64,000 bases of DNA, taken from positions 15,573,994 through 15,637,993 of the forward strand of contig CM061223.1 in the NCBI GenBank assembly GCA_030844895.1, in the 5' to 3' direction. Below, piece after piece: positions 11,253-25,200 of the stretch. This DNA is from Ambrosia x helenae (taxonomy: Eukaryota > Streptophyta > Magnoliopsida > Asterales > Asteraceae). The notes below the pieces were generated by a model, which was not told the DNA's origin, did no database searches, and saw only the letters and a list, made by a program, of their open reading frames with translations. Each line of letters opens with the position of its first letter. The stretch's first letter is position 1. Both the position numbers and the translations under genes were made by a program.

Positions 11253-13004
11253 CAAATCTAAGGGGATGCAAAATAAAAAGGTGTGATAAAAAGGAGTAAA
11301 ATAATAGTGGAGGAAATTAGCCGTCAACTTTTTTTGAGATGTCAAAATATACTGAGCCCTATTAAAAGTCTCAGGAAAGAGAATGATAATAATTCATTAA
11401 TTATTACTCAATCATTCGTGACTATCACTCGTTTATTATATTATATTATATTATACAAAGATAAAAGTACGTTTGAACACAAAAAGTTATTATTTGTCGT
11501 ATTGGAAAAACACTCAACATCAATGTTTGCAACCATGAAAGAAACATATTATATAATATATATTATTCCTTATATTTTTAATTATATAGTCTTTTATTTT
11601 ATAATACATCATTTTTACATTATTAAGCTTCCCTTAACATTTACACATGTAAGCATTTTTGTTTGATCAATATATTTTCATATCTATATTAAATACTAAT
11701 ATAAAGATCACATTTTATACACTTTCATCATAATACTGATGTATTTACACAATACTAAATAAATATTACTTGTGGTCTGTTCTTTAGTGAAGGACGTTAC
11801 AAGAATCCATCAGTGATACCTTGTTAGTAATATGAACATGGGTAATGTGTATTACTGCGGATTACAATGGCTGGCTTAGCAACAGATTACTGAAGATCAC
11901 GTTTTACTTTTAATACCGCCAATTCCAATATTATAGTCATCTACAAATACACGTCATCGAGAATATAAATATACTTAATGAGGTTTGTATAGAACATGAA
12001 AGTGGTACTGAAATCGAACAATCGTTACTACTCATGGTTTCATAGATGTGGTGTATGGTGGGATTTTTGTGCAAATTATACATATAATTACCGATGGACA
12101 ACTTGTTGATAATCCGCCCCACATCCATAAACCATGATTAAACTAGGTTGTAAACTTGTCGAAAATCATATCCTTAATCGATGACAGAAATCCGGTTGGT
12201 GTCAAGTTTCGACCCAAATTAATGAAATCTGGGCTGCTATGCAAGTTTTTTTCATGACGGTTTTTGTCGTAAATCCGTTGATGTCAATAGTGAGACATCA
12301 CTAATACTCATTTGTTTAATAGTGATACATGTCAATGTTAAAAGAAGTTTATTAGTACTGTATATTAAAACTCATATCCTCATTTAAGCTTAGCTTGATT
12401 TAAGATTTTAGTAAGCTGATCTCAAGCACCTTACAAACCAATTATATATTTATTTATTATTATTTTGCTTTTTAAAGTTAACATGTAAACGAAATTGATA
12501 CAAATTGTTTCGTTTTCCAATTTTTTACGTAACCGTAGATACCAAATGATTAAAATATATAGACCACTTAAATTAAATTCTGTTAAACAGTGAATGTGAT
12601 ATTGATGAGCAACCAACGATTGAACACATGCAGGGTGCATGGTAAGATTATGGCACGTGTTAATCCAAACAACGTCCAAACCAAAGTACTTAAGGGTAAG
12701 TACCTTATCCTCTCAGCTTATCCTCTCACATGCAAGATGCATGTACTTAACGTTTTATTTTATTTAGTACTACTTAGAAATGAAAAAAAAAAAACCGAAG
12801 AAATTGTGGAGACTGAATATGAACATTGAAAAAAGCAAATATATATTGGGGTGAAAGTTAAATTTAAAAAAAAAAAAACAAAGCAAAATATATGGAATGG
12901 AGGTGTAGTGACCAAAATAGTTGTAATTACAAAAGAGTTTTAGTATACTAGAAAGAGTATAATTAAAATTATTTGGAGAAAGGTAAATAAAAAATTCCAT
13001 GCAA
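11253..13004. repeat. block C of the three-copy diverged duplication
   Basis: Collinear with block B but without B's Mutator-like, SINE-tail and Helitron insertions, so it serves as the empty-site reference for all three. It contains a CACGTG motif near 12654 and the third hairpin copy (12030-12140). No gene is seen. Confidence 0.8.
12030..12140. repeat. imperfect hairpin, copy in block C
   Basis: Third copy of the paired arms described at 4141-4259, with one substitution in each arm. Confidence 0.55.
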
Positions 13005-13550
13005 GTTTTTTTTTAAACGGTGAATTTTATTAAAACCAGCAGGCCCTCAAAACGAGGACCGCCACAACACAATTCCAAATATACATAGGAGATACAGACC
13101 AATCCTTCCGTATGATGGTATCAAACCTAGTACGACTCTTAAGCCATAAAAACGATAAAGATTTTACAACGGACACAACATCGGCCACCTTAAGAGCATT
13201 GTTGTCGAAAACCTTTTTGTTCCTTGTCTTCCAAATAACCCAACATGTTGTCATGACAATTCCCCTACAATTTTCTTGGCCCACTTTGACCCTTACACCT
13301 GGTTTTGGATTTGGAGCAGGTTTTCAATGTCAAGAATACTAACCGGCCGTATATTGCACCACATCCAAATACTACTCCAAACTCCAAAAGCGAACCCACA
13401 ATCAATAAAAACATGCTTGCAATTTTCATCATACGCTTCACAAAGGGGACAAGTCAACGATGGAAGAACAATTTGCCGACTATTAAGAGCAAGACGAGTT
13501 GGAAGTCAATTCATTTCTGTGACATTCGTAGCCTTACACTTTGAAACTTT
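13005..13550 (-). pseudogene. 3' end of an L1-type LINE (zinc-binding RT tail), decayed
   Basis: Reading on the minus strand, the frame shows a zinc-finger tail with CPLC, then CKHVFIDCGFAFGVWSSI, followed in another frame by WVIWKTRNKKVFDNN. This is the conserved C-terminal zf-RVT region of plant L1 LINEs. The copy ends in poly(A) (T run at 13006-13014 on the plus strand) immediately after block C sequence. It is strongly 5'-truncated and carries at least one frameshift and stop, so it is dead. Confidence 0.75.
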
Positions 13551-16120
13551 GGCAAGTTTAGTCCTTGTAAATTTATTATGTTTCGCATGTTGGTTCTTAT
13601 TTTTCTTTAAAACTTGATTATTATGAAATCACGTTTTATACTCACGGTTAAGTCCGAAATTCGAAATTTATGCTTGAAACGATATTTCTAAACATATTTA
13701 GATGAAAATTAGGGAGAAATAAATTTAGAGTATAAAAAATGTGATTTTAGTCACAACGCACGATACCGCGCAATCTGCGCGCCTATACTATGAAAATTCA
13801 CCATTTTTACACTGCATAGCACCTAATATTAACTTGGCTTGTATAATATTATGTCTTGAATCAAAAATATTTTTTTTGGTGTGTTGGGTATTTAAAACGG
13901 TTAAAGGTCTGTACCGCGTTAACTAGTAGTATACCCGCTAATCTACACCTAATACCCACTATATGATAAATTAATATTATGTTGACAAGTAATCTAGCCT
14001 ACTAATGTGTGTGTGTCGTGAGTTGGGGCTGCCACAGAGGCCTAGAGTGATGATTCATGATACATGATTATCATTATAAAACTTCACAAACACTCAAGAC
14101 CCTTCATATTCACATCACCATTTCACCACCACACTCCAACCCTTCCTCTCCCTCTCTCTTAATTTTTCAATGTATCATCTCTATCTAAACATCCTAAACA
14201 CTCTAAATCATCCAAAGAACTAAAAGCTTTTGAAGATCAAGGAGGAATTCTTAGGGTTTTCAAGTTAAAATTGTTCAAGTTAAGTCTTTGTTTTTGAGGT
14301 AAAGACCCTAATCTTTGTCCATTTCATTTTAATCTTTCACTTTTTAAACTTGGATGATTCACACAACAAAGAGATGATAAAAATGGTTTTATAAAAATGA
14401 AAGAGAATGGGATGTGTATGTGTGTGTGACCGTACGTATGTATGTATGTATATATATATATATACGTTTATGTTAAATTTTAACTCTAAATCTATCATTG
14501 CATGTATGATCTAATCTATGATTAACAAGATCCAAGTTACTAAACATTATTTTTAAATATTAAAATGATAATGTATGGGTTTAAAAATGGAAAACAAAAA
14601 CTAATTATACATACATATATGTATGTATGCCGTGTATATGTATGTATGTATATAAATGGGATTTTCTTGATTAACATTGTTATAATGGACACTAAGTATG
14701 ACTTGAATGATTAAAAAATGGGTTTCAATACATGAAACTTGATCTTTGAATTATGGATATTGAGCAGAAAATTAGGTATAAAATGATGATTAGAAAACCC
14801 ACATATGACCCTTGATGATAAAAATTAAGTCATGAGTTAAATTGTTAGAATTTGGTCATGAAATAAATGGAATTTTATAGTTTGCATAAAAACATTTTCT
14901 AAACTAATATTACTACTATTTAATATTTATTTTGTTTGGTTCAATACAAAAAGCCAACGTAAAGTTTCTAAGTTCACATTCCAATTCATATAATTAATCG
15001 ATTATTTAAATCATTTTTATTAGTTTTAGTAATCTGATATTTATCATGTTTTGATAATAATTAGTTTACTTAGTCATTTTATGAAACTTAAAACATAATA
15101 TACCTTCGTGATACATATTATCGCTAAATACATATTTTTCATAAAAATATTATTTCCCCAAATAATTTAGCGAACCTTAACACCTTAGACTTTTAAGACA
15201 TATCCTTTATTAGTATTCTTATACGTATAGGTTGAGTTCTTCAGAATTTCTAGTCTTAACTCTTGACAAGTTTATTTGGATTCATCGTGCTTAGCAAAAC
15301 TGTGAGTATATCTTTCCCCTTTTTCATGTTTCACACTTTTGGGGCTATTCATGTACGCTATTATCAAATGTTTTTCTTATTCTTAATGAAATTCTCATGT
15401 GTGTTTGCTTTATGTTAATTTGTGTGTCTATGACTTGTCAAAATCATTAACCTTTGAGGGCTTAGCATTTCAATGAATAGTACTATGCTATATACCCCTT
15501 GTGACTCTGTTGGGAGACCTTGGTCATTGTCTTGTGATTCTTTATACTCAAAAATGGTTTTATTTTTTATTCTTGATTCCTAGGGTTGATCTTGAACGGA
15601 TATTACTTAAATTACATAATTGCAAACGATATACAACACATGAATTGCGAAACGTTTTTGTACTACATGTATCAAATGGATGTACTCACAAATACATTGT
15701 ATGTGTTGACAAATTATTTTGTACATGTTTCAGGTGAAGTTTGATCTTGCTTGCTTTTCACGCTTAGGCTAGACCTAGTGCTTAAATAAAAGATTGAACA
15801 TTTATTATCTATGTTTGAGATTTCTATTAAGACTTTTGTATTTCAAATTTGAATAATGAAAGTTGTTTGACAAATTATTTTGTACATGTTTCAGGTGAAG
15901 TTTGATCTTGCTTGCTTTTCACGCTTAGGCTGGACCTAGTGCTTAAATAAAAGATTGAACATTTATTATCTATGTTTGAGATTTCTATTAAGACTTTTGT
16001 ATTTCAAATTTGAATAATGAAAGTTGTTTGCTATTATTATTTACAATTTAGTCCATGTGCTATTGAACAATCGTCACTACGTAACACCTCGATGTTTCCG
16101 CCATCGGTTGGGGTGTTACA
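13551..16120 (+). mobile_element. LTR-like region (possible solo or truncated LTR), no coding
   Basis: A long non-coding stretch that ends with a small palindrome beginning GTAACACC and finishing GGTGTTACA at 16120, a common end of plant Ty3 LTRs. The stretch around 14050-14330 is pyrimidine-rich and leader-like. I could not find a matching start or target duplication. It contains the 161-bp tandem duplication listed next. The LTR call is tentative. Confidence 0.35.
15706..16029. repeat. two-copy tandem duplication, period 161 bp
   Basis: The segment starting GACAAATTATTTTGTACATG at 15708 is repeated at 15869 with about one mismatch (CTAGACC against CTGGACC). The very low divergence indicates a recent event. 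Confidence 0.95.
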
Positions 16121-16983
16121 ATTTCGGTTCGCCACATGTGGATGTTGACTTTGATAGGCACCCAAGGTTCCCAATTAAAATAATGAGGTATGAATTCATT
16201 CCTGCCCTTCCTTAGTAAATCTTTAACATTCGTCACGGAGAAGGTACCTGTACCATCCGAGTCCCAAATCCAACCATCTTGAGTACTCGAAAGGTGAACA
16301 AAGGATATCATTAAAAAGACATCTTCCATTTCAGATTTGGCTTCAACCGAGTCAGCTTCTGCATTCCATTCAGCCGATAAAGCAACAGCATCACCACTTC
16401 GAACTAGCCTATCGCTTACCTTGCAGCTTTTGTCCCTTCCCGCAGCATATAGGGTCGGCCATCTGAACATTAAGGTAGTCTTCCCGAGCCAATGGTCCTT
16501 CCAAAAAACGCAAAGTACCCCCATTACCCATTTTACCTTTGAAGTACCAATTCACCGACTCCCCATTTAGGCGCATCTTGTCGAGGGCAGCCACCAAAGA
16601 CTTCCAGCAGCCACTGATATTTCGGGCAGCAGGTAAGATAACCCATTTATTTCGACCTCCTTGTATAGCCTCTATAATATTCCTCCAAATACTTCCACTT
16701 GAACCTTGAATCTCCAAGCCCATTTGGTAAGGAGCGCCGCATTAACATCGATTAGCTTAGAGATACCCAAACCACCATCTTTCTTCGGACTAGTAACCAC
16801 GTCCCATGAACCCAATGAAGTTTTCTTTGATCGGCTGAACCGGCCCACAGAAAATTCTTCATAAGGCATTCAATTTTCTCTACAACTTTCTAAGGCGCCT
16901 TGTATAAGGATAGGTAATAAATTGGAAGGCTAGAGAGAACCGACTTTATTAGTGTCAAACGGCCCCAATAGATAACGTTTGAG
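16121..16983 (-). pseudogene. L1-type LINE ORF2 fragment (RT end to zinc-finger tail)
   Basis: Minus-strand frames read, in order, WGRLTLIKSVLSSLPIYY, a WDVVTSPKKDGGLGI block, FWKDHWLG, DGWIWDSDGTGTFSV and FNWEPWVPIKVNIHMWR. These are successive landmarks after the RT active site in plant L1 elements. Frames shift between them (about 16870, 16700 and 16500), so it is a pseudogene. It abuts a Harbinger transposase remnant at about 16984 and an LTR-like end at 16120, and is truncated on both sides. Confidence 0.85.
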
Positions 16984-17560
16984 CTTTCCAAAATCATGGC
17001 ATATAAAATAATGCAAGTATACATTATTTTTTTCATTTTTCTCTCTTCTGGTATACGTATGTTTTGCCATTGATCGTCCATCGTTTCTTTAACACCCCAA
17101 AAGCTTGTTGACATTTTTTTTTTCGACTCATGCCTTTTCTTGTAGTACAAGCATCTTTCATCGTCAGGGCAGAGAGTGTTTTCATCAACGCGACCCTCTT
17201 TGGGTATATATCGTCAACAAGATAATACATGTACAAGTAATGCACATCATTTTCATAAAATGATGTATCTGGTCCAATGCCCTTCTATGACATCATCAAA
17301 CATATTCAATGAATTTTAAACAGTGCAAACATTGTTTGCACCAGCCATACCAAAGTATGCATACCAAATCCATAGATCTTGTCAAGCGACTACGTGTAGT
17401 ATTAAGGTTGGACCGTTCTGATCATCTCAAGGTGTTGGCATTTCCAAGTAGTTGGACATGTCGCCCACTCCCGGTGTTTACAATCAAGGATATCCAACAT
17501 CCCAGGGAAACTGCGTATTCCTTGATGGACCAAGTATAAAAGCGAACGTCACTGGCAGTC
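16984..17560 (-). pseudogene. PIF/Harbinger transposase remnant (DDE_Tnp_4 type)
   Basis: Minus-strand frames contain a decayed ILDCKHREWATCP block near 17480, YYLVDDIYPKRVALMKTLS near 17215, then KKKCQQAFGVLKKRW near 17115 and MKKIMYTCIILYAMILE near 17030. This is the order of the plant Harbinger transposase core. Stops and frameshifts interrupt it. The L1 fragment begins exactly where this frame breaks off, so one probably inserted in the other. Confidence 0.75.
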
Positions 17561-18839
17561 AGATTCCGCATATATCCCCGTAAATATAAATAAGTCGGAG
17601 TTTGACGACATTTTATAAAAAAAAAAAAAAAAAAAAAACTATAGAGATATTGAAGTGGTTAATAGGTATTTGAAAGTGAACATGATATGGATTAAATGAA
17701 TTAGTGAAGTGGTTAATAGGTATTAACCGTTGTACAACGGTTAATAAATCACAAAATTTAGCAAAATATGCCATTGTCGGCCGTTGTTGGTTTGGCGAGG
17801 TATCAATAGCGCCCCCAATGACGCAGAGGAAACAGGGAGGAAGACGCTATTCTTTGAAAAATGGCTGATGTGGCAGGGGCATTAGCCCTGCACCGTGTAG
17901 CCTAAAAAGATTATTATAACTGACAGACCTGTTTTTGTATATACAATCAGATCAGTTGAGTACTCTTAGATCATATTTTTTGGTCGATTGATTATGTCAT
18001 TAATAGTAATAAAATATTTTTTATATTGTTTTAAAACTAATTCAATCAACCAGTCAAAAATAAGATGACAACTTAAATATAAAAAGAGTTTTAATGAAAG
18101 TTACCGTTAAAAAAAATATAAACGGTTAAAAAGTTGTTAGGAAAGAATCGATTAAATTAATGATTTTGAGGTCTTGCTTTGTCCGAGGTGCACTTTAATT
18201 AACTAGGTTTTCAACCTAGATATTAGAGCCAAGCTAAACCGGGGCTGTTTGATTAATTTTAAAGTTTACATCAATGACTTCAATTTTTTTTTTAAAAAAA
18301 CAGTAATGTCTAAAAGTCCAAAAAATAAGTATTAAGAGACGTGCTTTAGTAAAAAAGGACTTCTAACCACATGTTACAAAATTGAGTTGAATTTGTTAGA
18401 AACTACAACAAAATATATTTGCTATTGCCATAAGAGTACTAAGCAAAAAGGTTATTTAAAGGAAAATATATATAATATAAATCGATACATGAATGAAAAA
18501 CTCAAATACATAAACAATAAAAATTCGACGATAATTTTGTTTTATTAGAAACTCGACGCATATACTAGTTAAAAGCTATATGCACGTAAATGGGCGGGTT
18601 CAATAGATTGGATAACAAACATTTTATCACTTTAAAATCTATTTGTATTTTTTAAAATAAAGTATAATAATAAAAATATATGAATATAAAATGGGTGGGT
18701 CCTACGCGTTGGATATCACACACTATATACATAGTGATAGTGATGCACCACTTTAACTGTTTTTCAAAACAACAGTTATCAGTTTTTGTTTATTACATGT
18801 AAACAAACTCAAACTCAAAAAATAGAAGATTCTGTTGTA
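17561..18839. other. intergenic sequence upstream of the DNA glycosylase gene
   Basis: AT-rich, with a poly(A) run of about 20 at 17618-17638 and no protein-like frame. The promoter of the downstream gene should lie at its right end. A TATA-like CTATATAC is seen at 18723, but I cannot place the transcription start. Confidence 0.4.
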
Positions 18840-19069
18840 ACGACCTGCGTCCCGCGAACCCATTTAACAAAACAAATCAATCAAAACATATACTTCTGGA
18901 ACAAGTAGCCATGAATAGACATCCTGATGCTCACCTTTTCTCTATATCTCTTTTATTCTCTCTCTTCAACCCCCACAATCGCTTGTTCCCCATACATTTA
19001 TCTCTCCGACCACCGACTGAATTAGATCTCCGATTACATAACCCATTTATCTGATCTTCGATCAGTAAG

Positions 19070-19282
19070 GTTAGTTGTTTTTTTAATCACCGATTACGTC
19101 ACTTTCCGGTGATTAAAGCTGTCAAGGCGTTAATTACAACATCTTTTTTCATTGTTTCTTAAGATCTGTAGGTTAAAAGTTTGGTTTTTGTTGTAATTTG
19201 CATGAAATTTTATAACTTGTTATGTGGGTTTGAAGATATTATTAATTTGGAGGAATTAGTTATTTATTTATTTATTTTGCAG
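19070..19282 (+). other. probable intron in the 5' untranslated region of the glycosylase gene
   Basis: A good donor (AAG before GTTAGT at 19070) and acceptor (TTTTGCAG ending 19282) lie four bases upstream of the start ATG at 19287. This would place a non-coding first exon at about 18840-19069, which holds pyrimidine-rich leader-like sequence. Confidence 0.55.
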
Positions 19283-19286
19283 AATA

Positions 19287-22200
19287 ATGTTTAATAATGG
19301 GGTTGATGGTGAAGCTGAAAGGGAGAAAAGTTTATTGGGTAATGAATTTAATGAATTTGTAGAGAATGAGGTTGTTTATGTTCCTGTGACACCAGCTAAA
19401 ACGGGTCAACCCGACCCGGATGTGGTGTGTAGAAGGTGGCTTGATAGTCCGTTTTATGAAGCTATGTTTGAAGAACAGTTTGTAAAGAGAAGCTTTAGTA
19501 AATGGAAGGGTAATTTTGGGTCAACTAGTCAAATGTGTAATAGTCTTTCGTTGGATGACGTGGAAACATTAAAATTGTCTTGTAAAGATCTGCTTGCACT
19601 GGCAGATAGCTCCACGAAATCCGGTTCGGATTGCGGTGGCGACCGCGGTGGGTTTAGTGGTGGTGCGGCCGGCCTAACACAACAATGTAAGCACTGTTGC
19701 TTACTGTTATTATTCATTTGTGCTTTAAGCTGTAAGGGAATAATGTATTTAAATAACTTGTGATTTGTGTGTGGCATTGCAGCTGGGAGGCTGAACTTGT
19801 TGTGTGATCTCAATTCGTTGCCAGAAATGATGGCGGAGTCGACAGTAAATACGGGTTTATCTCTGCAGTTCACACCGTTGACACCTGATCAGGCCAAAAG
19901 ATTGAATCTTGCATCGGATAAAGAGGTTGTTGAGGGTAATCAAGATTCTGAGAAGGGGCTGACTGAACAGGCTGACTTGAATGAGACGCCACAGCCGAAA
20001 CAGAAAAGAAGAAAGCACAGGCCGAAAGTGATTACGGAAGGTAAACCCAAACCCAGAAGAGCACGCAAGCCTGCGACACCGAAGCCCGAGACCCCGAATC
20101 CTGATGGATCCTCAACAGGGAAGAGGAAATATGTCAGGAGAAATGGGGTTGAAAAATCGGCAACAACGCCTGATGTTTCCTCAACAGGGAAGAGAAAATA
20201 TGTCAGGCGTAAGGGGGTTGAGAAGTCAACAGCAACGCCCGCTGTGGATGAAACAAGCGGGAGTGTAAATCGAAGCACAGACCAACAAATTAAGAAAACA
20301 TGTAAGAGAAAGATCGACTTTGATGAATCTGAGAAACAGGCCCAAGAAATGAGCCCAGATCAACAAACGGAGAAAACGTGTAACAGAAAGATCGACTTTG
20401 ATGAATCTGAGAAACAAGCAGAAGTAACGGTTGATAAAACATGCACGGTGGGTAGTGAAGGGGTGGAAAATTACGAAAAAGTGCATGAAACTGTGTCCCA
20501 CAGCCCGATCACCCCTAGCAAAACTGAGCTACCACAGGGGACGATAAAAATAAGCTACACAAAAGCAAAATGTAAGATTAATTTCTTACAAGAAACCCAT
20601 GACAAAGTACCGAGTCATTTACCAAGTCTGAATGAATCCGGCTGTAGCACAAGTGTGTGCAATAAGGTTGATGAAGCACAAAGATCCAATGATGGGATTA
20701 AACTTTTATATGAGCAAAACGTGTCTATACGCAATGCCTCAATGGAGTCGTATCTGTCACAGTTCACCGATTACGACCGTGTCAACGACGAATCATCTGC
20801 AATCAACAAGAAAAAGGGTAAAGCACCTGAAATGCCAAAACACGGATATAAGCAGACATGCTGTCAGAATTCCAAAAGGAAGAAAATAATGGTGCATGAC
20901 ACTGTTTCATTTGGTGGATATCAACAGCAGCATACATACTTGGAATTCCATGCTGCTGATATGCATGTCAGTAAGAAACAGACAAACACAAGCATTATGA
21001 TGGCCTCTTTATATCATAACCACTTAGGTATGTACTTCTTAGTGACTAGTGAATGTGCTGAATTCATTTATCGAAAACAAAAATAATGTCTTTGTTTTAT
21101 GAAATGCAGGTTACTATCAAAACTTAAGATATGAAAGCATATATAATATTGATGCACTGGTTGAACAATTTAAGCGGCTGCATATCAAAAGAGATGCATT
21201 TGTACCGGGATACCATGAGAAAAATACTCTTGTTGTATATCAACAGGACAGAAGTCTTGTTCCTTATGACGGTGTATTCCATCCAATGAAGAGAAAGAAG
21301 CAGCGTCCTAAAGTTGATCTTGACGATGAGACAAATAGAGTCTGGATGCTTCTATTGGAAAATATAAATAGTGAAGGAATAGACGGGACAGATGAGGATA
21401 AGGCAAAATGGTGGGAAGAAGAACGGAGAGTATTTCGTGGGCGAGCAGATTCATTTATAGCTAGAATGCATCTTGTTCAAGGTAACAATTTGTTTAAACT
21501 TTGAATGTATTTAATTTTAAATATATCGTTTTTTTTTTCAACACTGAAAATGTAAGTTTTGCAGGGGACAGACGGTTCTCACAGTGGAAAGGGTCTGTTT
21601 TGGATTCAGTGGTTGGGGTTTTCCTTACTCAGAATGTTTCAGATCATCTATCCAGGTAAGATACAAAGAAATAGATTTAATTGTGACTAGAAAACTAATT
21701 TTTTTCACTTTACCATTGCAGTTCAGCGTTTATGGCACTTGCTGCACGGTATCCCGTCAAGCCAAACACCAGCAGTGAACCGTTTGATGAAGTAGCATGC
21801 CAAGTAGATGCATCAGGAGACCATGATCCGATTCCTATGATGCTGCAGGAGGTTGATTCTTGTGAAGAAAATGAAGTCGTTAATAGCGATGAAGGTTCTA
21901 AAAGTTGTGGCATTAGTGTTGACTTGAATGATAAATCAGAATGTGAAGTTGCAGTCTCATCTGAAAAAGAATCAGCAATATGCAAAGAATCAGTTATAAA
22001 TCATCTAGAAGCTGATGAAATAGCCTCTGCAGATACATGCTCCATTAATAAATCTGTAGAGCAAAAAGACAGGGGTAAAGCTATTGTTGGTGAGTACACT
22101 TCTTTTGTTGAGTTATTACACATGCAGGGACATACACGGGTTAATGATGGAGAAAATATTCAAAAGAACAATGAAAAATGTGCAAGTGGAGAAAGTGAAA

Positions 22201-25200
22201 TATCAACAGACCGTGCAAGTCAAACTACGGTTCAGATGGTCAACACAATAAGTTCCCAAGAATCAGCAAACAGCAACTGCTGCATGATGCAACATGTTCT
22301 TGAGAAAACAAATTTCTCAAGAGAGACTTCTGAAGCCAGTAAGAATAACACCATTGTTGAAGCCTCAGGAGAATCGGTGCAGAAAGTAGTTGATTTTCGT
22401 TTAAATAAAGATAAAAGTAACCGAAAAAATGATGGTATGGACGAGGGTCATTCTAATGTTAAGAAAGAGAAAACTGAAAAGACAGAGAGTAAAGTTGACT
22501 GGGATGAGCTTAGATTTCAAGCTGAAGTAAAACAAAAAGAGAGAGAACACCAAACACAATGGATTCAATGGACTATGAGGCAATAAGAAGAGCAAATGTA
22601 GATGATGTTGCTGATGCCATCAAGGAGAGGGGTATGAACAACAGGCTGGCTGCGAGAATTAAGGTATCAATATATAGTTCCATAATGAACATTTTTATAC
22701 CATAATAAATGGTAGGTGACAATTTCAACAGATCATCTGGGCTATATTTTACCTACCTATAACAGGTCAAATGGAAAAGTCAAATGGGTCAAAAGTGACC
22801 CGAAGTGTATTCAGATGCTTATGTGCTCATAAAGAGCTTCATTCAATTAGAGTATACTAGTATTCTAAAATGTAACTTCTGTAATTGTGTAACAAAAATT
22901 TAACTGCTTAGTATTTTCAAGAAGCAGTTACAAATTTTGATGTTACTTACATGACACAGGACATGCTTGACCGGCTAGTAAGAGACCATGGAAGCATTGA
23001 TCTTGAATGGTTAAGAGATGTTCCACCTGACAAAGCCAAGTAAGGCCGTTAGAGCTTGAACACAATGAGTCCAACGTTGAAATTAAACATGCTAAGAATG
23101 CACACCATGTTTTCTGTTAAAAGCAGCACTAACTTTTTTTTGTTTAATTTTTTCTACTTAGGGAGTATCTGCTAAGCTTCAAAGGGTTGGGGTTGAAAAG
23201 CGTTGAGTGTATCCGACTGCTAACACTACATCATCTTGCTTTCCCAGTAAGCATTATACTTGAGAGATAGTGTAACTCAAATTATTTTAATAAGGTATTT
23301 ATGATATTTATATTTATAAGTTCTAATATTAATACTTTCAACTAGGTTGACACAAATGTGGGGCGCATAGCTGTAAGACTTGGGTGGGTACCACTGCAAG
23401 CACTTCCCGAGTCTCTTCAGTTGCATCTTTTGGAGCTGTAAGCAATAAAGCTTATGCAGTTTTTTTGAGTTATGAGAGAGACTTTAACATTTTGGTGTGT
23501 TTACAGCTATCCAATTCAGGAGTCAATTCAAAAGTATTTATGGCCAAGACTGTGCAAGCTTGACCAGAAAACTTTGTATGCCAACAATTTTCGCACATTT
23601 ATAAATATAGTGATTTTACACATTCAAGTTTTATATTAGAACATTTATTACACCTTTTAATTGTTTTTTTTTTTTTCATTATTGACAGGTATGAGCTGCA
23701 TTACCAGATGATAACATTTGGAAAGGTAAGACCATATAGCTAAGCTGCTAAGGAATATATAACACACTCCCTAACTGATGCTAACGTAAGTTTGCCACTT
23801 TTGCAGGTTTTCTGTACAAAGACCAAACCAAATTGCAATGCTTGTCCCATGAGAGGAGAGTGCAGACATTTTGCCAGTGCCTTTGCAAGGTTTTAGCAAG
23901 ATAATCCTAAAATCATTTCCATCTCTCTGATTAGGATGACCAGTAACATAATCATCATGCTTTTTTCCATTCAAGATGAAGCAGATTTTTATGATTTAAT
24001 ATCGCCTCTGTTACATTGAAATTTAAACATGGAGGTCCTAACCCCATGTTTTCTTGACATAGGCACACACCAAAAAAAGAAACACAAACTTAATCGTGTA
24101 GGATAAGCTTGATCTCAAACGGGTCAAATAAAAAATATTGGGAACGGGTTGAACAGGTCAAACTAGTTGAATATCACCAAAGCATGTTTTAACGAATACA
24201 ATTAAAGGTATCATTTTATTCAAAGATTTAGATTTACTATTGTAACAACATTGTTTCAAATAACACATTAATTATTTATACAAAATTGTTAAAAGATGGA
24301 TAAAAAGGGTGGAGCATGTCAGGCTGATCCATTCCAGTTCAAACTAAAAAGACCCCTTTAAACCCAAACCCATCCTGACCTGTTTCCTACTGCCCTGACC
24401 ACCCATCATAATGCATACTCTGATTCACTGCAGTGCAAGACTTGCGTTACCAGCACCAGAGGCGAGTATAGCAGGTTCAACAGAAAATAGAACTGGACGA
24501 AATCCAATTGGGATGATAGATTTACCTTCAACCAGTAATCAGCCGAATCAGTTGTCACAAATCCAAATTTGCAACCCTGTTATTGAAGAACCAGCAACAC
24601 CAGGGCCTATAGTAGAAGTACCAGCAACACCAGGGCCTACGGTTGAGGTACCTGCAACACCAGGGCCTATAGTTGAGATGCCAGCATCACCAGAGCCAGA
24701 ACATATACAACAAGAAGCATTTGATATAGAGGACTTTAGTGGAGACAACGAAGAAATTCCAATGATTAAACTCAACATTGAAGAGTTCACTCAGAACTTG
24801 CAAACTTACATGGAAAGACACATGGAGCTTGGAGAAGGTGACATGTCAAAGGCATTGGTCGCGTTAACACCAGAAGCTGCCTCAATTCCTACACCAAAAC
24901 TTAAAAATGTCAGCCAGCTAAGAACAGAGCACCAAGTGTAAGTGACTGCTAATTTGATATTTTATGTCAATTGTACATAACTTTGATGTTATTCCTGATA
25001 GTTTTTCACATTAACTTTGCAGCTATGAGCTTCCAGACTCACATCCTCTCTTGGAAGGGGTAAGAACACCTTAAGAATAAAATATATATTGCATTTTTTT
25101 TTTAATTTCAGTTTCATAAAAAATGTGTTCTAAATTTCAGCTGGACACACGGGAAACTGATGATCCTTGCCCATACCTTTTGGCAATTTGGACACCTGGT

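Noticed and set aside
18241..18400. GGGGCTGTTTGATTAA resembling the end of a Tourist MITE
   Set aside because: No matching inverted end or 3-bp duplication nearby, unlike the clean copy at 27998-28212.
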